A stretch of DNA of 64,000 nt from NCBI GenBank assembly GCA_001464955.1, contig LNEM01000030.1:1-64000 (forward strand), written 5' to 3'. The translations under genes were made by a program, and so were the position numbers. The stretch is from Rhizobiales bacterium Ga0077537 (GTDB lineage: Bacteria > Pseudomonadota > Alphaproteobacteria > Rhizobiales > Hyphomicrobiaceae). The notes under the pieces are model-generated. The model saw only the letters and a program-made list of their open reading frames with translations. It made no database searches and had not been told where the DNA came from. Below, in pieces: positions 1 to 9,628 of this stretch; position 1 is the stretch's first letter; each line of letters starts with the position of its first letter.

Positions 1-516
<516 letters not shown>

Positions 517-1179
517 AAGTTTCATTCTGGTTCTGGCTTGGAGGTTACTCCAAGGATCTGCGTAACGGGCACCTTCACACTTGATGCGCATCTTCCGATT
601 TCTCGGCCGATACTCATCATGGTGATGGCTTAGAAACGCAGTATCGCCAGAGTCTCTTTCAGTCTCGCATCGTGACTAGCACGACCTCGAGACCCGCCAG
701 GACTCCGCCGCCTGCGCTTCTCTTCCTTCGATTAACTTGTCAAAAAGCGCCACTTCGAGGAACAGAAATCCCTCAGCGTTCCGGTTTCCCGGTTCCGCCG
801 ACCAAAAAACGAACCGCTTCAGGGAAGACCCTGAGAGGCCCGCGTCGGTTCGAGAGATTTCGTCGTCCGAAGGTTCAAGGCTGCCGGTCAACGGCGCCGC
901 GAACGAGTGGAGGTTTAGCCCCCACCCCCTTCCCTGTCAACACTCATCGAAAAAAAAAGCTTCACATTGCCCCCGAAGCGCCCCCAACTTACTGATTCGT
1001 ATGTGAACTTTTTACGACGCATGGACCGGCATCAAGGTTGATCGACCGCCGTTGGCGGTCCTCGAAGTCGCCATTTGCGGAGCCCGACAATCGCCGGATT
1101 GCCGTGTCACAAGGGCTTACGCACGGGCAATGGGTATGGTTAACTAGCTGACAGTAAGCGCTTTATTGGGGGACGCGGA
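517..1179. other. rrn leader/promoter region; no protein gene seen
   Basis: A 663-base gap between the 16S gene (minus strand) and the M23 peptidase gene (plus strand). Short open frames here have no family signature or good ribosome binding site and are treated as noise. A short hairpin, CTTGGAG/CTCCAAG, sits at 537-554, just upstream of the mature 16S end, and may take part in pre-rRNA folding. A TTGACA-like hexamer on the minus strand is at 743-738 but lacks a convincing -10 box. A better promoter candidate is listed separately. Confidence 0.6.
912..940 (-). promoter_or_regulatory. Candidate rrn promoter
   Basis: On the minus strand a perfect -35 hexamer TTGACA (940-935) is followed after exactly 17 bases by TAAACC (917-912), a weak -10 box. 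It points toward the 16S gene about 400 bases downstream, a usual leader length for an rrn operon. The spacer is very G-rich. The call rests on spacing and the -35 match only. Confidence 0.4.
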
Positions 1180-3222
1180 GTGAGCGCATCGGGGGTTGAT
1201 CAGGCCGAGTTGAGGCGGCACGCGCCGCTCGGCAGTCCAAGCAAGATGTCCCGGCGTGGCCAGACGCAGGGTCTTCCGCACCTCTATGCATCCCGGCGGC
1301 GACGCCCGTTGCCCGACCTTTTCATTACGGACCGCGCCGAGGCCCGGCGCGGTGGCGGCTTCAAATGGTTCTTCAGCACCTGCCTGGCCGCTATGGTTGG
1401 AACGGTCGCAATTGGAGCGGTGATCTTCGGTTCGCTCGACCCCTCCACGGGATCGAGGCAACTCGCTGAAACCTTCAACCCGTCCCGCACCAGGCCGGCC
1501 GTCGCGCCGAAACCACGTGACGTCCGCCCCGTTGATGGTTTGCCTTGGACGGTCCCCAAGTCAGACCGGCTCCAGGCCACGATGGATGCCGTCTCGACGC
1601 GCTACATCGTGCAGGACTCGATCCGCGAGCGGCGCGCGAACCGGGAGTATCTGCACCGGAAGCCCTACGCGCGCGTCCTGATCCGCCTGGCGGCCGTCGG
1701 CCCAGACCCGAACGTGAACGTCCCGCCCTTCAATCCCGTCCAGATCTTCGCCACGACCAACGCCACGCCCTCCGCCCGGGATAGCGCAGGCACGACGGCC
1801 GGGCCCGAGGGGGGAACCGTGGGCATCCGCGTCGTCGAGCTGCTCGGGAGCATCCTCCCTACCGATGACGGTCAGGAGATAGACACCCGGGAAGCGATCG
1901 AGCTCGTCTCGCGCATGATTTCGAATGAAGCCGACAGGGCGGAGATAAGGCCTTCGTTCGCGCCCGAGGGCATAGATCTGGCGCGACGTGAGAAAAACGT
2001 CCAGACGACGGCTTACACGACGACACTCTACAAGACGTCGGCCGATGTCGAAGATCTCGCCGACGAGGTCGAAGGGAGCACCGAGCGCGTCCGCCTGGCA
2101 CGAGGCGAGACGCTGACGCGCCTGCTTCTGCGCATGGGCGCTGACACTTTCCAGGCCCGCGACATGGTCGAGGCAGCCCGCGGGATCGCCCCGGAGTCAG
2201 CGATTTTGGCGGGGTTCGAGGTCGAGATAACGACGGCGCCGTCTCTCTCGGGCTCCGGCAAACCCGAGCCGATCCGGTACTCGGTCTTCTCGCCCCAGGG
2301 CGAGCACAGGGTCACGGTCGAGCGAAATCCGGCCGGCGAGTTCATGGCCTCCGCCGAGCCGACGGCCACGTCCCGACGCTCAGTTGCATCAGCCGAAGCA
2401 GCGAGTCTCAGCCTCTATTCCAGCCTCTACGTCGGCGCACTGGCCCAGGGCATACCAGTCGAGACCATCCAGACGATCGTGCGCCTGCACGCTTACGAGG
2501 CCGATTTCCGGCGTCGGGCGCGGGGCAGCGACGCAGTGGAGCTGTTCTTTGATGTCCGCGAGGACGAGCGTGGCGCCGACGGCACTCTCGGTGAACTGTT
2601 GCTCACATCGATCACCATCGGCGGCACGACACAGCGCTTCTATCGGTTTCGCGAGCCCGACGGGAGCGTCGATTACTACGATGCCAACGGCCAGAACTCA
2701 CGCCGCTTTCTTCTGCGCAAACCGCTGCGGAGTGACGATGTCCGTCTGACATCGGGCTTCGGCATCCGCTTTCATCCGCTCCTCAATCAGCGCAAGCTCC
2801 ACAGTGGCGTCGATTGGGCAGCTCCCGTCGGAACGCCGATCGTCGCGGCCGGCAATGGCACCATCGAGGAAGCTGGATACAAGGGGCAGTATGGGAACTA
2901 CGTCCGGATCAGGCATGCCAACGGCTATCAGACCGCCTACGCCCACATGCGCAACCTCGCGCCGGGGACGATTGCCGGTGCGCGCGTCCGCCAGGGGCAG
3001 GTCGTCGGCTATCTGGGATCGACCGGTCTCTCCTCCGGGCCTCACCTTCACTACGAGGTGCTGGTCGGCAATCGTTGGGTCGATCCCCTGTCGATCCACG
3101 TCCCCCGCGAAAAGCGGCTGTCGGGACGTCAGCTCGCCGCGTTCCAGCGCGAACGCGTCCGGATCGACGACCTGATGCGTCAGCCCCCGGTGCGCGTCAG
3201 CAGCATCGACCCCGTGCGCTGA
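1180..3222 (+). CDS. M23 family metallopeptidase (membrane-anchored murein endopeptidase-like)
   Basis: A 680-residue protein with a basic cytoplasmic N-terminus, one membrane segment at about residues 65-88, a long periplasmic middle part, and a C-terminal LytM/M23 domain at about 520-640. The zinc and catalytic signature is intact: HSGVD (H541, D545), AYAH (H589) and HLH (H622/H624). A stretch near residue 300 (ARGETLTRLLLRMG) resembles the LysM-like/OapA fold seen in such proteins. Members of this family cut peptidoglycan cross-bridges or activate amidases during growth and division. The GTG start has only a weak GGAG-like site; an in-frame ATG at 1246 is a plausible alternative and keeps the membrane anchor. 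Confidence 0.9.
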   Translation: MSASGVDQAELRRHAPLGSPSKMSRRGQTQGLPHLYASRRRRPLPDLFITDRAEARRGGGFKWFFSTCLAAMVGTVAIGAVIFGSLDPSTGSRQLAETFNPSRTRPAVAPKPRDVRPVDGLPWTVPKSDRLQATMDAVSTRYIVQDSIRERRANREYLHRKPYARVLIRLAAVGPDPNVNVPPFNPVQIFATTNATPSARDSAGTTAGPEGGTVGIRVVELLGSILPTDDGQEIDTREAIELVSRMISNEADRAEIRPSFAPEGIDLARREKNVQTTAYTTTLYKTSADVEDLADEVEGSTERVRLARGETLTRLLLRMGADTFQARDMVEAARGIAPESAILAGFEVEITTAPSLSGSGKPEPIRYSVFSPQGEHRVTVERNPAGEFMASAEPTATSRRSVASAEAASLSLYSSLYVGALAQGIPVETIQTIVRLHAYEADFRRRARGSDAVELFFDVREDERGADGTLGELLLTSITIGGTTQRFYRFREPDGSVDYYDANGQNSRRFLLRKPLRSDDVRLTSGFGIRFHPLLNQRKLHSGVDWAAPVGTPIVAAGNGTIEEAGYKGQYGNYVRIRHANGYQTAYAHMRNLAPGTIAGARVRQGQVVGYLGSTGLSSGPHLHYEVLVGNRWVDPLSIHVPREKRLSGRQLAAFQRERVRIDDLMRQPPVRVSSIDPVR

Positions 3223-3303
3223 CGCACGTCGCCTCCCCGCGATGGGATGACAGGCGTGTGCCCCACGGCTAGCCTCACTGTAGGTCTTCTGAGGCAGGGA
3301 ATC

Positions 3304-4683
3304 ATGACGACACGGAAGTCGGTTGGCATTGTCGGCGCCGGAGCGGCGGGACTGTGCGGCGCCAAGCACATGCTCGAGGAAGGGCTCGAGGTCACCGTCT
3401 ATGAAATTGGCAGCAACGTCGGAGGCATGTGGGTCTACCAGAACGACAATGGCCGGTCGTCCGCATACAAGACCCTGCATATCAACACCGCGCGCGACCT
3501 GACCAATTTCTCGGACTTCCGTTTCGATGAGACGGTGCCGCCATTTCCGTCCCATTGGGACATGGCCCGCTACCTCACCGATTACACCGATCATTTCGGC
3601 GTCACGCCACGCATACGTTTCAATACGCGCGTTGTTTCGGTGAAGCCGGCGCCATCCTATACGCATGACACTCCGCGCTGGCAGATCACCACGGAGCGCG
3701 GCGAGGTGATCGAGCACGACACGGTGATCCTCGCGACCGGGCACCTCACGAAGCCACTCGAAGTTCCCATGTTTCGTGACGCGTTCGCGGGCGAGTATCT
3801 CCATTCGCACTATTATCGCGACCCGGCCCGATTCGTCGGAAAACGGGTATGTGTTGTTGGTGTCGGCAACAGTGCACTCGACATCGCGAGCGACCTTGCC
3901 GTCACGTCTGAAAAGGTCGTCCTCGTCGCCAGATCGAGCGCGCTCGTCATCCCGAAACTCGTGTTCGGCCGGCCGTTCTGGGATACCATCAAGCCCTTCT
4001 ACAAGCCGTGGGTGCCGGCCTGGCTCCGCACAAAGGTGTTGAAGTCTCTGGTCTACGTGGTGCAGGGCGACATGACAGCGCTCGGCTTTCCAGCCACCTC
4101 GAAGCGTGTCCACGCGACGTCGAACGCCAACATCGTCAATCACATCAAATACCGCCGCGTTCTGGTCGAGAACGGCATCGAGAAGATCGACGGCAAACAC
4201 GTGACGTTCGCAAATGGCCGCACCGAGGAATTCGATACGCTGATCGCCGCGACAGGGTACGTCATCGATCTCGACTTTCTCGACGAGCGCGTCATCGAGC
4301 GCCACGAAAGCCGTCTCGATCTCTATATGAGGATCGTACCGCCAGATTGGCGCGGTCTCTATTTTCTTGCCTACTTCAATTCGGATACGGCACTGAACTG
4401 GATCTGCGAAGGCCAGGTCCGATGGCTGCGTGAATTTGAGATGGGCCGCGCCCAACTGCCCGACAGGTCCGAGATGCTGGCCGATATCGCGGCACGCAAT
4501 GCATGGGTCGAGGGCCAGTTCAAGGACACGCCGCGCCACGGCATCGAAGTCGAGCACCTCCCCTATTTCGCGGATCTGAAGCGTACGCTCCGGCTGGCCC
4601 AGAAGCGCGCGGGACGTGCCGTGCGCGATGTCGGCATCGCAGCCGTCAATCGCATGCCCCATCGCAAGCGCGAGGCCGGTTAG
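3304..4683 (+). CDS. Flavin-containing monooxygenase (FAD/NAD(P)-binding)
   Basis: A 459-residue class B flavoprotein monooxygenase. It shows the N-terminal FAD motif GAGAAG (about residues 10-15), the family signature FAGEYLHSHYY (FxGxxxHxxxY, about 160-170), a second Rossmann motif GVGNSA for NADPH, and the ATGY motif near 320. Such enzymes oxidise soft nucleophiles such as amines and sulfides, or carry out Baeyer-Villiger reactions; the substrate cannot be read from the sequence. I chose the ATG at 3304 because a GAGGCAGGGA site sits just upstream; the frame is open further 5' but that part lacks family features. A glycosyltransferase gene follows after 26 bases and may be co-transcribed. 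Confidence 0.88.
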   Translation: MTTRKSVGIVGAGAAGLCGAKHMLEEGLEVTVYEIGSNVGGMWVYQNDNGRSSAYKTLHINTARDLTNFSDFRFDETVPPFPSHWDMARYLTDYTDHFGVTPRIRFNTRVVSVKPAPSYTHDTPRWQITTERGEVIEHDTVILATGHLTKPLEVPMFRDAFAGEYLHSHYYRDPARFVGKRVCVVGVGNSALDIASDLAVTSEKVVLVARSSALVIPKLVFGRPFWDTIKPFYKPWVPAWLRTKVLKSLVYVVQGDMTALGFPATSKRVHATSNANIVNHIKYRRVLVENGIEKIDGKHVTFANGRTEEFDTLIAATGYVIDLDFLDERVIERHESRLDLYMRIVPPDWRGLYFLAYFNSDTALNWICEGQVRWLREFEMGRAQLPDRSEMLADIAARNAWVEGQFKDTPRHGIEVEHLPYFADLKRTLRLAQKRAGRAVRDVGIAAVNRMPHRKREAG

Positions 4684-4709
4684 TCTTGCCGCGCGGAGAC
4701 AGCCAGCCG

Positions 4710-5966
4710 ATGCGCTACCTGTTCGTTCACCAGAACTTTCCGGGCCAGTTCCGCCATGTCGCGCGTGCGTTGGCCTCCCGGTCCGGAAACGAGGTTCTGG
4801 CGCTGACTGACGAAAAAAACCGCCAGACACTCGAAGGCGTGCCGATCGCCCGCTACAAGACGCCGCCCGCGCCCCCGGAAAGCCTGACCGCTTCGGCTGC
4901 TACGATCGTGTCCCGGTTCACGCGCGGCGAGGCCGTGGCGCGCGCCATGATTTCCCTGCGCGAGCGCGGCGCGACTCCCGATCTTGTCGTTGGCCACCCC
5001 GGCTGGGGTGAGCTCCTTCTGGCGCGCGAAATCTTCCCGTCGACGCCGATCGTCGCCCATGCGGAGTACTACTATCGCGCCGAGGGTGGCGACGTCGGTT
5101 TCGACCCGGAGTTCCCCGGCTTGAGCGATGGCCTGCGTGCCCGCCTGAAGGCGAAGAACTTGCCGCTGCTGTCGGCGCTCGCCGACGCGACGCACGCCAT
5201 ATCCCCCACCGCCTGGCAGGCCGCCTGCTGCCCCGAGGCCTACCGCGACGATATCGAGATCATCCATGAGGGTATTCGCACCGATCTCGTCACGCCGAAG
5301 GCCGACGCCGTCTTTGCCGTCGGCGATGCCGGCCCGTTGCGCTTCGCCGCCGCCGACGAGGTGCTGACGTTCGTCAATCGCAACCTCGAGCCGCTCCGCG
5401 GCTACCACGTGTTCATGCGCGCATTGCCGGCCATTCTGAAGGCTCGGCCGGAAGCCCACGCCGTTATCGTCGGTGGGGATCGTGTCTCCTACGGCGCGCC
5501 GTCGCCCGACGGCCGGTCCTGGAAGGACGTCTTTCTGACCGAGGTCCGCGACCGCTTGCCGATGGATCGGGTCCACTTCGTCGGGCAGCTGGCCTACGCG
5601 GACTTCGTGTCACTGATGCAGGTGACGCGGCTACACGTCTACGCCACCTACCCCTTCGTCCTGTCGTGGTCGATGCTCGAGGCCATGAGCGCGGGCGCGC
5701 TGGTGCTCGGCTCGGCGACAGCGCCGGTAACCGAGATCATCGAGCACGGTCGCAATGGATTTCTGTACGAGTTCTTCGACGGCGACGCGCTTGCGCGTCA
5801 GGCCATCGACGCCTTGGCTCATCCGGAGCGATATGCCGGAGTGCGTGCTGAAGCGCGGCGCACCATCGTCGAGGCCTACGATCTCCAGCGCATCTGCCTT
5901 CCGGCGTGGCTCGATTGCCTCGAGGACGTCGCAACCAACGGTCGCCGCACCCGCAGGCCACGGTAG
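4710..5966 (+). CDS. Glycosyltransferase family 4 protein
   Basis: A 418-residue GT-B type glycosyltransferase. The start (MRYLFVHQNFPGQFRHVA) is typical of a GT4 subfamily found in EPS and capsule loci. The C-terminal half holds the nucleotide-sugar binding region, with FVNRNLEPLRGYHVF, then VHFVGQLAYADFV, and a final E-rich motif around LSWSMLEAMSAG that corresponds to the EX7E element. It probably transfers a sugar to a lipid-linked or polysaccharide acceptor in the cytoplasm. The start was set to the ATG at 4710, where similarity begins, 26 bases after the monooxygenase stop. The donor sugar and product are unknown. Confidence 0.86.
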   Translation: MRYLFVHQNFPGQFRHVARALASRSGNEVLALTDEKNRQTLEGVPIARYKTPPAPPESLTASAATIVSRFTRGEAVARAMISLRERGATPDLVVGHPGWGELLLAREIFPSTPIVAHAEYYYRAEGGDVGFDPEFPGLSDGLRARLKAKNLPLLSALADATHAISPTAWQAACCPEAYRDDIEIIHEGIRTDLVTPKADAVFAVGDAGPLRFAAADEVLTFVNRNLEPLRGYHVFMRALPAILKARPEAHAVIVGGDRVSYGAPSPDGRSWKDVFLTEVRDRLPMDRVHFVGQLAYADFVSLMQVTRLHVYATYPFVLSWSMLEAMSAGALVLGSATAPVTEIIEHGRNGFLYEFFDGDALARQAIDALAHPERYAGVRAEARRTIVEAYDLQRICLPAWLDCLEDVATNGRRTRRPR

Positions 5967-5997
5967 CCCCCGCCCGACAGCCGATGACCAGGCCCGA

Positions 5998-6396
5998 TCA
6001 TCGGGCGATCCGGCTTTCGACCACTTGGCGGCCGGTGAAGAACCGCGCGGTGACCGGCTGGCCGGCCTTGCACGCCGACAGGAATTCCTGCGCACGCCTG
6101 AGGCACCGTTCGCGATTTCGACCGGCGTTCTCATGATTGTCGAAGAAGACTCGCGCGTTGAGTGCCGGCCCGAACTTCGGCAGCCCCGGGCATCGAGCCG
6201 GGCCGAGCTCGATCTCGCACAACGTTTCACGCACTTCGGCCGTTCCGGACCCGGAACCCTGGCCGAGCAGGGCCAATACGGCAGCGAACGCGACTGCCCC
6301 GGCCACGACAGCCCCGATCGCCAATGCAATCAGCCTCGACGAGATCGTCCCCTCCCGCTCGAAATCAGACGACTCTGCATATCGGCAACCCGCCAT
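5998..6396 (-). CDS. Hypothetical single-pass membrane protein
   Basis: A 132-residue protein, not recognised as a named family. It has a short charged cytoplasmic N-terminus, a clear membrane helix at about residues 22-45 (rich in Ala, Val and Leu), and a roughly 85-residue outer part with four cysteines (near 60, 69, 98 and 109) that could form two disulfides. The open frame extends further upstream, but only across the antisense of phnN. The ATG at 6396 starts directly before the membrane segment and is preferred, though its ribosome binding site is weak. It lies convergent with the GT4 gene. Confidence 0.55.
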   Translation of the reverse strand: MAGCRYAESSDFEREGTISSRLIALAIGAVVAGAVAFAAVLALLGQGSGSGTAEVRETLCEIELGPARCPGLPKFGPALNARVFFDNHENAGRNRERCLRRAQEFLSACKAGQPVTARFFTGRQVVESRIAR

Positions 6397-6510
6397 CGAG
6401 ATGCAAGCGCGCCATAGCGGGCGTCCAGCCGCATTTCTGCTCGAGCGACTGGAATGCGACACCGCGCCATGCTTCACTTGAATTCGTCCGGATGCTCGAC
6501 AGGATATGCT

Positions 6511-7137
6511 GTGACGCTCACCGCCAAGGCAGAACCCATATCGCAGCCCCAGCCGGTCGCACGCGGAGAGCTGGTCCTCGTCGTCGGCCCGTCTGGCGCG
6601 GGCAAGGACACCCTGATGCTCGCGGCACGCGACGCCCTCGCTGGCGATCCTCGTATTCTCTTCGCGCGCCGCATAATCACCCGTAGCAGCCACGACACGG
6701 CCGAAAGTCACGACACGCTGCCGCGCGAACGGTTCGACGAGGCGCGCCGGCAAGGCGCGTTCCTGTTGTCGTGGCAGGCGCACGGTCTCGGCTACGCGAT
6801 CCCGCGCTCGGTCGAAAGCCACCTCGCAGCCGACGGTGTCGTCGTCGCCAATGTATCGCGTACGTCGATCCCCGAAGCCGAGCGGCTCGTTGCGCGCGTC
6901 ACGGTTCTTCATGTGACGGCTCCGCAAGAGGTGCTGGCCTCCCGCATCGCTGCGCGCGGTCGCGAACCGCTCTCCGAGGTTGCCGCACGGCTCTCGCGCC
7001 AGCCCCCGCTCGCGATATCGACGGCCGAACTGGTCGAGATCGTCAACGACGCCGATGTTGCCTCGGCGGCAGCACGGTTGACCGCTGTCCTCACGCGCCT
7101 CGCGGATCGCGCAGCGGCACACGCCCGACGATCCTGA
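6511..7137 (+). CDS. phnN: Ribose 1,5-bisphosphokinase PhnN
   Basis: About 208 residues with an N-terminal P-loop GPSGAGKDT, the guanylate-kinase-like fold, and the conserved RRIITR and FLLSWQAHGLGYAIP segments typical of PhnN. It phosphorylates ribose 1,5-bisphosphate to PRPP, the last step of C-P lyase phosphonate breakdown. Starts at 6454 (ATG) and 6511 (GTG) are possible; I prefer GTG 6511 because an AGGA lies six bases before it and the extension has no family match. It is transcribed toward the phnGHIJKLM block, and its 3' end overlaps the DUF1045 gene on the opposite strand by 47 bases. Confidence 0.9.
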   Translation: MTLTAKAEPISQPQPVARGELVLVVGPSGAGKDTLMLAARDALAGDPRILFARRIITRSSHDTAESHDTLPRERFDEARRQGAFLLSWQAHGLGYAIPRSVESHLAADGVVVANVSRTSIPEAERLVARVTVLHVTAPQEVLASRIAARGREPLSEVAARLSRQPPLAISTAELVEIVNDADVASAAARLTAVLTRLADRAAAHARRS

Positions 7138-7801
7138 ACCGGACATCGCGCCGATCCTGCCGAAACAGCGTCAGCGCATCGATACGTACTGGCGCACCTT
7201 CGAGAACACCCGTTTCATCGAACAATCTGGCGAGCGCGTCTTTCACTGGCTCGCGATCCATCTCGTCGAGCGGTCCGGTCAATGTCATGTGGAACCGGAA
7301 CTCCTCGAGCACATACGGGTACCCGTAGAGGTCGAGATAGCGCATCTGCCGCTCGCTGAGTGGCGACTTGAGCCGCCGTGCTCGGTCAGCCTCCCCGAGC
7401 GGCGCCCGGTTCGCCTCGAGCCCCCTCACGACCTCGGCCGCCAGATCCGACAGTGATGCGCACGGGCCGCTCGGAATCAGCGCCACGAACCGACCGATCC
7501 CGGCAACCTTGAGGCGCGGCATCACGACCGGCGCCATACCCTCCGCGAGGCGCGCCATGTCCGCGAGCAGATCCGCTTCCGTACGTCCCTCAGCCAGGTG
7601 AAACGGCGCTTTCAGCGTGCCATGAAATCCGTAGCGGCGCGGCTCTTCCGTCAGCGCGGCCCAATGCGCGCCGGACATCCCGGCAACCTCCGGAGACGGC
7701 ACGTCGCAACCGGTCGCGGCATCGTAGCCGATGACCGACGATCCGAGCGTCCAGAGCCCGCTCTGCGGCTCCGGCGCGAAATAGATGGCATAGCGCGTCA
7801 T
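7091..7801 (-). CDS. DUF1045 phosphonate-associated protein (2H phosphoesterase-like)
   Basis: A 236-residue protein of the DUF1045 family that recurs in C-P lyase operons. Two HxTL motifs characteristic of 2H phosphoesterases are visible: HGTL near residue 60 and HMTL near residue 172. Enzymes of that superfamily open cyclic phosphates, which makes the C-P lyase product 5-phosphoribosyl 1,2-cyclic phosphate an attractive substrate, especially as no phnP gene is seen here; this is an inference. It is the last gene of the phnGHIJKL-acetyltransferase-phnM transcription unit, 16 bases after phnM. The ATG at 7801 is chosen; upstream frame sequence is not family-like. Confidence 0.88.
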   Translation of the reverse strand: MTRYAIYFAPEPQSGLWTLGSSVIGYDAATGCDVPSPEVAGMSGAHWAALTEEPRRYGFHGTLKAPFHLAEGRTEADLLADMARLAEGMAPVVMPRLKVAGIGRFVALIPSGPCASLSDLAAEVVRGLEANRAPLGEADRARRLKSPLSERQMRYLDLYGYPYVLEEFRFHMTLTGPLDEMDREPVKDALARLFDETGVLEGAPVRIDALTLFRQDRRDVRFRIVGRVPLRDPRGA

Positions 7802-7817
7802 CCGCCCTCGCCCCCCG

Positions 7818-8957
7818 CTACATGACGTGCCGCCCCTCGCACCAAAGACCGCGCACCACCGGCGTCTCACCGACCACGCGATACCGGAGCACGTCGGCCC
7901 GGAGCCCCGCCCTCAGATGCCCGCGGTCGTCGAGGCCGAGAGCGTCCGCGATCGCCCACGTCACCATGCCAACGGTCTTCGGCAATGCAAGGTCATGGCG
8001 TGTGGTCAGCGTGTGCACGGCTTGCAGCAGGCTCGAGGGCACATAGTCCGAGGAGAGCCCGTCCAGCACGCCCTCGGTCGCCAGCGTCGCGACCGACACG
8101 CCGCCCGAGTGCGACCCACCCCGCACCACGTTCGGTGCCCCAGCCACGGTCCTGAGCCCCTTCGCCTTCGCCGCCGCCGCGGCCTCCACCGTCGTCGGGA
8201 ACTCCGAGATCACGACACCCGACGCGACACCCTCGTCGACATGCTCCGGTGTCGTGTCGTCGTGCGAGGCGAGTGGAATGCCGCGCGACCGGAACATGTC
8301 GACGACGATCGGCCACATCTTCGGGACGTTGCTGGCCGAAGCCTGCCGCGATTTGAGATGCGCCTGCCATTCCTCTTCGCTCTTGCCGGTCTTGCCGACC
8401 ACATACGTCCGCAGCGACGCGAGATCGCGCCACTGCCGCTGTCCAGGCGTGTGATCCATCAGCGATCCGAGCGCCACCAGCGGATGGTCGATGTGCGGCG
8501 CGATCACGTCGGCGACATCGTCGCCGGTCAATTCGCACCTGAGATGCAGCTTGTGATCGATCCGGAACACACCCTCCGCCATACCGTCCTTGATCGCCCG
8601 GATCAGCATCTCGAACGTATCGCGCCGCGAGATCGACGAGCCGGAATCGTAGCCGGCGCAGATCGCGTCGTAGACCGTCGTCACGCCCGCCGCCGCCATC
8701 TGCGCATCGTGCGCGACCGCCGCCGCGAGCCCGTTCGGCCACAGCACGCCGGGCCGCGGCACCAAGTGCTTCTCCATGTTGTCCGTATGCATCTCGATGA
8801 GACCCGGCGTCACGAGGTCCCCCTCGCAGTCGATCGCCGACGGCAGCGCGCTCCGCCCCTGATCGACGGCGCGAATGCCGCGACTGTCGAACGCGATGGT
8901 GCCCTCGACGACCTCGGTCTCGAGCACGATGCGGGCATTGGTGAGGATGGTCTCCAT
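7818..8957 (-). CDS. phnM: Alpha-D-ribose 1-methylphosphonate 5-triphosphate diphosphatase PhnM
   Basis: A 379-residue amidohydrolase-superfamily enzyme. It begins METILTNARIV, has the metal-binding EMHTDNMEKH segment near residue 62, internal metal-ligand regions around DHTPGQ and SHDDTTPEHV, and the C-terminal GLRADVLRYRV closure typical of PhnM. It removes pyrophosphate from ribose 1-methylphosphonate 5-triphosphate to give the PhnJ substrate. It lies in the phn operon between the hexapeptide acetyltransferase (29 bases upstream) and DUF1045 (16 bases downstream). A much longer upstream frame exists but only as the antisense of other sequence; the ATG at 8957 fits the family start. Confidence 0.95.
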   Translation of the reverse strand: METILTNARIVLETEVVEGTIAFDSRGIRAVDQGRSALPSAIDCEGDLVTPGLIEMHTDNMEKHLVPRPGVLWPNGLAAAVAHDAQMAAAGVTTVYDAICAGYDSGSSISRRDTFEMLIRAIKDGMAEGVFRIDHKLHLRCELTGDDVADVIAPHIDHPLVALGSLMDHTPGQRQWRDLASLRTYVVGKTGKSEEEWQAHLKSRQASASNVPKMWPIVVDMFRSRGIPLASHDDTTPEHVDEGVASGVVISEFPTTVEAAAAAKAKGLRTVAGAPNVVRGGSHSGGVSVATLATEGVLDGLSSDYVPSSLLQAVHTLTTRHDLALPKTVGMVTWAIADALGLDDRGHLRAGLRADVLRYRVVGETPVVRGLWCEGRHVM

Positions 8958-8986
8958 GCGGGTCCCGTTCCGGATGTGGGCTGAAA

Positions 8987-9628
8987 TCAGATGGCGCGGC
9001 TCGTGCGCTCGTACTTCTCGAGGAAAGCTTCGGCGGTGAGATCGCGCACGTCGGTGTTCATGCGGCGGATGGCGTCGTCCGGCCAGTCCCACCACGCGAG
9101 CCGCTCGATGCGCTCCGCAATGTCGACGGCAAACCGGCGGCGTACGGGGCGCGCCGGTACGCCGGCGACGATGGCGTAGGGTGCGACGTCCTTCGTCACC
9201 ACGGCGCCGGCCGCCAGCACCGCGCCGTTGCCGATGCTGAGCCCCGCGAGCACGGTCACGCCGTGCCCGATCCACACGTCGTTGCCGATGGTCGTCCGCT
9301 GCGCGCGCCGGTTGGCGAAGAACGTTTGATCGCGCGTCTCGCCCGGCCAGTAGTATTCCGGCACGTACGAGAACCGGTGCTGACTGATCCGGTCCATCGG
9401 ATGGTCCGGCGGCCCGATGCGGGTCATCGCGGCGATGGCGACGAACTTGCCGATCGTCGTGTCGGCGACAGCCACGTACTCCTGCAGATAGCTGTAGTCG
9501 CCGATGCTGCTGTATTCGATGGCGACCTGCTTGTGGATCTCGACCCAGTTGCCGACGGTCGTCTCGCGCAGCTTCGCCGTCGGGTCGATCTTCGACGACC
9601 TCGGGATCTTCGCCTGCGCGTCACTCAT
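8987..9628 (-). CDS. Phosphonate-operon hexapeptide-repeat acetyltransferase
   Basis: A 213-residue left-handed beta-helix protein with hexapeptide repeats ([54 protein letters not shown]) and the end motif [15 protein letters not shown] seen in xenobiotic/CatB-type acetyltransferases. A subfamily of these is repeatedly embedded in phn operons. It may acetylate aminoalkylphosphonates, as the unrelated PhnO does; PhnO itself is not present. It overlaps the phnL stop by four bases (ATGA), so translational coupling is likely. Confidence 0.9.
   Translation of the reverse strand: MSDAQAKIPRSSKIDPTAKLRETTVGNWVEIHKQVAIEYSSIGDYSYLQEYVAVADTTIGKFVAIAAMTRIGPPDHPMDRISQHRFSYVPEYYWPGETRDQTFFANRRAQRTTIGNDVWIGHGVTVLAGLSIGNGAVLAAGAVVTKDVAPYAIVAGVPARPVRRRFAVDIAERIERLAWWDWPDDAIRRMNTDVRDLTAEAFLEKYERTSRAI

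Noticed and set aside
738-743. Second TTGACA-like box as an rrn promoter
   Set aside because: Seventeen bases downstream stands GAAGCG, which does not resemble a -10 hexamer.
2698-4830. 710-codon open frame on the minus strand
   Set aside because: It lies opposite the M23 peptidase 3' end and the flavin monooxygenase, both of which show clear family motifs; its translation has no recognisable domain. High GC content produces long antisense frames.
6397-7146. N-terminal extension of the small membrane protein frame (to 7146)
   Set aside because: The extra 250 codons are antisense to phnN and show no protein features; the membrane protein is complete from 6396.
7827-8984. 385-codon plus-strand frame
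   Set aside because: It is the antisense of phnM, whose motifs are intact on the other strand.
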